Shown: in pieces, positions 58,058-64,000 of the stretch
How the letters are laid out: each line of letters starts with the position of its first letter
Numbering within the stretch: position 1 is the stretch's first letter
DNA from: Closterium sp. NIES-65
Taxonomy: Eukaryota > Streptophyta > Zygnematophyceae > Desmidiales > Closteriaceae
Reading direction: 5' to 3'
NCBI GenBank assembly: GCA_948144175.1
Contig: CANXME010002087.1
Coordinates: 2,291,501 to 2,355,500, forward strand
DNA: 64,000 nt
The notes under the pieces: generated by a model
Told to the model about the DNA's origin: nothing
Databases searched by the model: none
What the model saw: the letters and a program-made list of their open reading frames with translations, nothing else
Made by a program: the position numbers and the translations under genes

Positions 58058-59150
58058 TATTGGTGTAAGGGCCTAATAAACTCAAGCTATTAACACTTTA
58101 TCACACTTAAAAACCTCTCCTCGGGGTCACCTCCAAGGGTCCTTGGGTGCCTGGTACAAGACCAGCCCCTATCCTCGGCTCCGAGTTTCTAGAGAGAGGG
58201 ATCAAGAGGGACTTAGTCAAACAGCAAGAGTACCTTGAACGTCGCGCAGCGTATCGTGCAGACCGTCGATCGGATTAATCTGAGAATTTCCTTTATCGAA
58301 GCTCACTCTAAGAGCTTTAAAATAAGCCAAGTTGCTTCGCGAAAAGTTCTGCCATTACGAAGCTATAGCTCGGACAGCGTTAGCCTAGCGTTGGAGTGCT
58401 AGCATACTAGCGTTGACTCGGGTAGCATTCCGCCGTCGCACCGCGTAGAAACGTGATTCCAGCAAGGAAGGAATTCGCTTGAATCAATTTCATTATATCC
58501 AGGATCAAACAGAGAAGGAATAAATAGCTCTAGCTAGTAAGGGCCTTGGGAATCAACCTGGGAACAACCAGGGATGATCCCAAATAATTCCAAGCAACAG
58601 AACCAACCTGGCTGGACAAAACAGCAGGTGGTAGGTTGGTAAACAACCTCTGGTTCTGTTTTTCCAACCTGGGAAAACAACAACCAGGTTCAGGCCTTAA
58701 AAACAGAACCTGTTTTGTCTTTGCCCAACCAGCCAAATGCTGGTTCCGCTGGTTTCCCCTGGCCCTGTAGCATGCAGATACAGACAAACAACATCCTACC
58801 GTCACCTAAATTGTACCTCTATAGTGCCTGTGCTGCTACACTATAGTCAACCAAACAAAACAGTACAGTTTCGAGTTGGATAGAACTGAATCTGCACAAT
58901 CAATTCAACCGAACCGCAAAGCTTCCATCTTGGGTTCCTTTGCGAGCTCGTCCTTTCTGCTTGTACTGTTCATAGCGCGTACAATGTTGTGCCGAAGCGC
59001 ATAATCCGCGAGTACCTGCAAATGCTTCAAGCGAAAATTGCGAAAGCAAACAAACACACCAACATTCCATTCACACCCAAATGCATTTGTACACGCATAC
59101 TCATACAAACATACGGCAGGATGTCATGCAATGTGAATTTGCACCCAACA
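58058..59150 (-). repeat. 5' LTR of minus element
   Basis: A 1,093-bp antisense LTR. The terminal TG is changed to TA (TATTGGTGTAAGG). It ends TGCACCCAACA at 59150, inside an older LTR fragment. Confidence 0.92.
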
Positions 59151-59517
59151 ATAAACAATATCCAACCTTCACCTAGATTGTACTTCTTTAGTGCCTGCCC
59201 TGCTACTTTACAGTACACCGAACAAAACAGTACAATCTCGAGTTGGACAGAACTGAATCTGCGTAATCAAGTAAACCGAACCGCAAAGCTTCCATCTTGG
59301 GTTCCTTTGCGAGCTCGTCCTTTCTGCTTGTACTGTTCATAGCGCGTACAATGTTGTGCCGAAGCGCATAATGCGCGAGTACCTGCAAATGCTTCAAACA
59401 AAAATTGCGGAAGCATTCAAACATAGGAACATTCCATTCATACGCAATTGCATTCGCACATGGATACTCGTACAAACAGACGGCAAGATGTCATACAATG
59501 TGAATTTGCACCCATTA
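59151..59517 (-). repeat. Old family A LTR remnant, antisense
   Basis: ATAAACAATATCCAACC matches the LTR's GACAAACAACATCCAACC region. It runs to a decayed end (TGCACCCATTA). It is more diverged than the LTR that interrupts it. Confidence 0.85.
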
Positions 59518-59959
59518 CGTTAAACTATGAGCAGATACCCGTTTGAACTGTCTTAATCTCAAATGTCCAGAATGGTAATGCACGTCTTGAACCAAGATCT
59601 GGGCCGATCTCTATCACGAATTAATTGTGACGGGGTATCCTGGCGGGATTGATAGGAAGCCATGGATCAGATCAAGAGAGTAGCTTTAGCATGTGTTCAG
59701 ATCTGCAAAGAGACGAGCTTGTCAAGCCCTACCATCCCAGCCCTCGCCATACAATAATCCCCAACAAGTCAAAATGCCAAACTAGCAAAGGTTTGTTGGT
59801 GCTTGTCGGGTGGGAGATCAATTCCAGCCCACAATAAGTCTAGCAAACACATTTTGCCCAAACCCTTAGCCCATAGCCAGCTAGTGCAAAATACCACAAA
59901 CCACCTAGATAATAACCAACACCTAAATAAAGCTAACAATGTATAGCAATTATAGTTCA
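59518..59959. other. No recognisable gene
   Basis: Mixed sequence with short frames only. It lies where the rest of the family B element would be, but I cannot align it to family B beyond the EEMPDV codons. Confidence 0.5.
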
Positions 59960-60239
59960 ACATCCGGCATCTCCTCCTTTCTTTTCGCGAGATCGGATAG
60001 CTTGTATTGGGTGTGCTTTAGCCTCATGCGGAAGCTCTAGTACTTTTTAGTCTTTCCACATGAACTTGTCAATAGAGAACGTCTTTAACGTGATCCATGG
60101 TTGTCTGAGATGGGATAGAAGAGGATGGTAGCATATGGTTGTCTGGTTGGTGAGTCCCCACTCCACGACCAGCAACTTCTTCAGCCATTCTTCCTCTAGC
60201 CATCTCACCTTTAGCACCTCCAGAGTCGGTATTTACCAT
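59960..60239 (-). pseudogene. Family B gag, second copy
   Basis: ATG at 60239 on the minus strand starts MVNTDSGGAKGEMARG, then an in-frame TGA near 60075. In a shifted frame it continues with S-F-R-M-R-L-K-H-T-Q-Y-K...E-E-M-P-D-V. It aligns through the point where the first copy is interrupted, giving the empty site GGACTCACCAACC. Only about the first 90 codons of Gag are left. Confidence 0.65.
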
Positions 60240-60462
60240 ATTGAGGCCTTATGAACGGGGGAAACCCAAGAAATCATCAAAGAGAAGTCTGCCAGAAATT
60301 TTTGATCTTAACTGAAATGTCTTTAAGAACTGAATAGTTCGAATTCAGATCCAATTCGACCAAATAATATAAATTTCGAGAGCAGAGCTACTAGAAAGTG
60401 GCCTGACTTGTCAACATCGGTTGAAAATTGATAAAGATTCATCGTCTCAAAATCGACTACTT

Positions 60463-60474
60463 GATCTGATTCCA
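60463..60474 (-). other. Decayed primer-binding site, family B
   Basis: GATCTGATTCCA on the plus strand differs from the tRNA-Met complement GCTCTGATACCA at two positions. It sits at the same distance from gag as in the first copy. Confidence 0.65.
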
Positions 60475-60476
60475 CT

Positions 60477-60707
60477 TGTTGCTCAAGATCCGTCACTTTG
60501 AGAACTTACGACGACGTTATTTCTCATCTAAATGCAAATCGGCTTGGCAGGATTCTGCGAATATGCAAAGGGTTCTCAAAGCATGAGAAAATGATGGTAG
60601 GAACCTTTATAGAAACAATTATATAACCCTCATCATGAGGTCCTTGAGGTGTCACATGCAAAATCCAATCTAGTTAAATTTTCCTAGGTGTTGCATCATT
60701 TGTAACA
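60477..60707 (-). repeat. Family B LTR, second copy
   Basis: On the minus strand it would run from TGTTACAAATGATGC to GAGCAACA, about 231 bp, ending next to the PBS. It is homologous to 433-794 but shorter in the middle. The TGTTAC start is my inference from the TGTT...AACA symmetry. Confidence 0.55.
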
Positions 60708-61062
60708 CATGCTAAAAATGTCTAGCCACCCAATCCAAAAGTTAAAGTTGCCTTCCTAACCATCCAACCAAATTCCCTTTTTAGTAGTGTCCCGACAATT
60801 GCCATATACAAATAATATATCTTAATGAGATAAATATCCCAAATCTTGATAATATTGCAACCAGGGCGATATTGGTCGGAATTAGGCAATCTTTGTATCA
60901 TTGGAAAGCTTTGGATATATCATGCGTGACAAAGCATGTAAACTTGGAGGGAAATACAGAGGTGATAAAACCAACAGCAACGAATAATAAGATATGCTCA
61001 TACAAACGATGCACACATGAATAGCATGAGCACTCGACAGGGTATTGGGATGTGCATGCAAC
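60708..61062. other. No recognisable gene
   Basis: AT-rich DNA without a convincing frame or similarity to other parts of the window, between the B LTR and the minisatellite. Confidence 0.5.
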
Positions 61063-62229
61063 AAGTAACGCACTTACACTTGGTACCAACCATATGGATA
61101 AGTAATTTCTTGATACCAATAATACTGGTGTAACCCATTTATTCCTAGCACCACCCATATATGTAAGTAATGTACTTAATCTTGGTGTCAACCATATGGT
61201 TAAGTAGCGCTCTAACTCTTTGTGCCAACCATTTGGACGAGTGACGTACTTACTCTTGGTGCCAACCATACAGCTAAGTAAAGCACTTACTCTCGGTGCC
61301 AACCATATGGGTAATTAACGCATCTATTCTTCGTACCAACCATATATATAAGTAACACATATACTCTTTGTGCAAACCATATGAGTATTTAATGCAATCT
61401 CTCTTGGTACCAACCATATCAGTATTTAAAGCAATTTCTCTTGGTACCAACCATATGGATCAGTAACGCACGTACTTTTGGTGCCATTTATACAGCTAAG
61501 TAACGCATTTAGTCTTGGTCCCAACCATATGGGTAATTAACTCACCTATTCTTCATACCAACCATGTAGATAAGTAACACACTTACTCTTGCTGCTAACC
61601 ATATAAGTATTTAACACAATTTCTCTAGATACCAACCATATCGGTAAAACCAACCAGTAAGTATCGTATGGGTAAGTAACATTCCTAATTTTCTTAATGT
61701 CAACCATATAGGTAAGTATCACTCTTACTCTTAGTGCCTACCATGTGGGAAATTAATGCATTTACTAATACGAACCATTTGGGTAAGTAACGCACTTGCT
61801 CTTGGTGCCAATCATATGAGGAAGTAACGCACTTACTCTTGGTGCTAACCATATCGGTAGATAGTGCACTCATTCTTGGTACCAACCATATTGGTAACTA
61901 ACGCGCATTTTCTTGGTAACAACTGTATGGATAAGTAACGCTTGGTACCTACCATATGGGTAAGTAACGTATTTACACTTAGTACTAACCATATTGGTAT
62001 TTAACACACCTATTCTTAGTACCAACCATATGGGTAAGTAACGTACTTAATCATATGACTAAGTAACGCTCTTAGTCTTGATGCCTACCACATGGGTAAT
62101 TAATGCTCCTAGTCTTGGTTCCAACCATATGGGTAAGTAACGCACTTACTCTTGGTACCAATCATACGGGTATTTAACTCACTTACTGTTGGTACCAACC
62201 AAATGGGTAACATACTTACTCTTGGTTCC
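61063..62229. repeat. Minisatellite, ~37-bp unit, about 31 copies
   Basis: Degenerate units with consensus GGTAAGTAACGCACTTAC plus TCTTGGTACCAACCATAT repeat head to tail over about 1.17 kb, with many substitutions and some short units. The unit length is not a multiple of three and stops are frequent, so the small frames across it are not proteins. The right edge abuts gypsy-like RT codons exactly. Confidence 0.9.
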
Positions 62230-62640
62230 GCCCATGTCGAATATTTCATCCGGCATCGGCATCTGGTACCTTTTCATGATGGTGACCTTATTCAGGCTTC
62301 GGTAATCTCCGCACATGCGTTTCGACAGCACCTGCCCAGTTTAATCCGTCCGTGCCGCCTCTATCGTTGCCGCCACGTATTCCGAATTGGACTTCCATAT
62401 AAACCCTGCCTCCATCAGTTCCTGACATTTCTCCATGCATATCTGCTTTTCTTTTGCTGTCATCCTTCGTCTCTGCTGGTACACGTGTATATCCGTGGTA
62501 AGCTCTATGGTAACCTCGACCATGTTGCACCTTCAACATGAGGCTGGCCAATATCTGGTCAGCACCTTTGTCAGCTCTGCCGCATCTTCCTCTATCATGC
62601 CATCCCCGACCTCCTGTTATTTCTCTGCCGCTTTCGGCTG
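62230..62640 (-). pseudogene. Ty3/gypsy-like reverse transcriptase N-terminal fragment
   Basis: On the minus strand, AELTKVLTRYW, then VTIELTTDIHVYQQRRR, CQELMEAGFIWKSNSEY, and RMCGDYRSLNKVTIMKRYQMPMPDEIFD follow the standard gypsy RT N-terminus order (RIxLxxG-like entry, LLxxGxIxPSxSPY, RxCxDYRxLNxxTxxxxYPxPxxDE). There is at least one frameshift near 62535 and a stop after AARTD. The fragment ends before YxDD, where the minisatellite starts. This is a different superfamily from families A, B and D. Confidence 0.75.
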
Positions 62641-62646
62641 GCGCTG

Positions 62647-63800
62647 TCATTTGTTCTCTTCCAGCTGATACGACCTCTTCGTTGCCGTCGGCTCATGTGG
62701 TGCTGCACCCTTGCTTTTAGCTTCCTCCGCGTGTCGCCTTTCCGTTCTTGCCCTTTCCTCCTCCTTCGTTCCTGCCATCAGTGCAAACTCCCACGATCCT
62801 AACTCTCGATCATACCTCTCCCTGCTCCACTGCCTTTCAATTGCTTCTTCGAGGCAGCTAATAACTTCTTGTTTCTTGTCCACCACCGCCTCCTTCTCGT
62901 TGGTCAGAAGCCTGCACGTACCGCGTATTGTACCGGTACTTCATCATCGATACCCATCTCCTCTCCAGTGGATGTCTTCGCTCGTGTTGTACCTCGTTGT
63001 TTTCCTGTATTTCACCCAGCATGGCCCATGTCCGCGCTTACTTCGCTGCTACCCTATCTGTCGAGGGTTGCACAGCTGCTGTTTTGTAGCGCTTCCGCTC
63101 CCACCGCAACTGTGAGTGGTACACACGGATTGTCACCACTAGCCAGTGCATGACATTGAGGTCCATGGCCCTTCCCAGCTCTCTCCTCCTCTCTGCCTCT
63201 GTCATTATAGGGTGAGCTGTTGCGTCTTCCATGAACTCCGTCACCAGCTCCCACTCCAGTGCCATCGCTTCTTCCCACTATAGTGCGATGCAGTCATATG
63301 TCATGCCCGGTCCTGGCATGCCGTCGTGCATCTTGAAGGCTGCTTCTACTTCAAACGATACGAACGTTGGCAATGCCTGTCTGGGCTTCCTTACTTTGTT
63401 GCACGGAAACTGCGTAGGGTGGTCGAGCTGCGTCACTGGTGACGGCATCCTTCCTGGCTCCATGATATCTTCTACCAGCAATGGCATTGGCCGCTCCATC
63501 AATGAAAGATGCTACTGTAGTGCTGCTGCACTCACCCTAGTTGTCCAATATATGAGGACCCCGTGAGAAGTACTCCCCGCTTCCGCCCCATCCGCCACCA
63601 TGCCTGACACAAGCATTGCCGTAACTTCTTCATGGGCCTCTTGCATCTGTTCTCTTACGTCGGCTTCCATATCCACATTTTCAACTATGTTATGATGTCT
63701 CCTTGCACACGTTTAATCATCGCCAGCACCCGCACCAACTCCTTGAACAAGCTGCTCCACTCATCCTGCATGCCTCTGCCTGCTCCTGTTCGTGAGTGTC
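62647..63800 (-). pseudogene. Gag-like region upstream of the gypsy-like RT
   Basis: Minus-strand frames, highly charged and helical. EWSSLFKELVRVL and a coiled-coil-like EADVREQMQEAHEEV lie near 63670-63790. Then come a Pro-rich stretch with LDHPTQFPC (63278-63502), ALEWELVTEFMEDA...RRRELGRAMDL...VYHSQLRWERKRYK (63038-63265), and a Glu/Arg-rich segment with RTERRHAEEAKSK (62647-62886). The frames are separated by stops and shifts. No zinc knuckle or protease site is visible. Its position upstream of RT makes Gag the likely identity. The style resembles hypothetical retroelement proteins I recall from charophyte genomes, but this is unverified. Confidence 0.5.
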
Positions 63801-64000
63801 ACAATGTAAAATTGACTAAGGAAAATGAGAAACTACCAAGATATAGCAAGCATAACCCTAACCCTAGGAAAACATGAAGTACAGTGAGAATAACACAAAT
63901 CAGCTATATCAAATATAGCTTGACACACCCCCATAGTCTAGAAGACGGCAGTCCTATAGAAAGAAACACACAGCAAGGGTCACAGGACCAGTTTACAAAA
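63801..64000. other. No recognisable feature
   Basis: AT-rich leader-like sequence upstream of the gag-like region. It may be 5' untranslated or LTR sequence of the gypsy-like element, cut by the window. Confidence 0.4.

Noticed and set aside
61700..61885. Small repeat protein encoded by the minisatellite
   Set aside because: The 37-bp unit is not a multiple of three, so the frame changes at each unit; open stretches are short and random.
61063..62229. CRISPR-like array
   Set aside because: Units are contiguous and degenerate with no unique spacers of constant length, and the context is eukaryotic retroelements.
63854..63866. Telomere-like CCCTAACCCTA
   Set aside because: Only two short units within AT-rich DNA; far too little for a telomeric or interstitial telomeric tract.

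Overview
The window is eukaryotic repeat DNA. I see no cellular protein gene, rRNA, tRNA or CRISPR array. Almost everything is LTR retrotransposon sequence, mostly one Ty1/copia family (called A here) present as full, truncated, tandem, inverted and nested copies on both strands. The primer-binding site of family A and of a second copia family (B) is TGGTATCAGAGC or a decayed form of it. This matches the 3' end of initiator tRNA-Met, as in plant copia elements. That, the long LTRs and the nesting suggest a large streptophyte genome. A charophyte alga such as Chara is my guess from the style of the gypsy-like proteins at the right end, but it is not proven.

Family A: LTRs of about 1,092 bp begin TGTTGGGTG and end CACCAACA. 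A 3-nt gap separates the 5' LTR from the PBS. One polyprotein of about 1,522 codons follows, in the copia order gag (CCHC knuckle), protease, integrase, RT, RNase H, and then a G-rich polypurine tract. Every copy is broken. The best one (37166-43580, minus) is in a single frame with three nonsense codons and keeps all the catalytic residues I checked.

Layout. 1-3585: a family B copia relic (LTR end, PBS, gag) split by a family A solo LTR with a perfect 5-bp target duplication; that solo LTR is itself split by a third repeat (C) full of GTCGAC. 3586-5129: A LTR fragments. 5130-9000: truncated minus A element. 9001-25561: plus-strand tandem array LTR-internal-LTR-internal-LTR-internal-LTR with a 5,020-bp period, whose middle copy looks like an unequal-crossover product. 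25562-27535: older DNA with a decayed copia fragment of another family (D) and one end of repeat C. 27536-32956: minus A element lacking the gag N-terminus. 32957-37165: scrambled A pieces. 37166-43580: the best minus A element. 43594-49602: two tandem units of about 3.0 kb in which an LTR is followed by antisense RT and then sense RT-RNase H, giving 485-bp inverted-repeat arms. 49603-55424: plus A element. 55425-59150: minus A element, joined to the previous one in inverted orientation. 59151-59517: old LTR remnant. 59518-60707: unassigned DNA and a second B relic. 61063-62229: minisatellite of about 37 bp. 62230-63800: decayed Ty3/gypsy-like gag and RT on the minus strand.

The genes do not form a working pathway. 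The window records repeated insertion, LTR-LTR recombination, internal deletion (three of eight copies have lost the protease active site outright) and formation of inverted repeats. The most interesting candidate system is the hairpin pair, whose transcript from the adjoining LTR could make long double-stranded RNA against the family's own RT.
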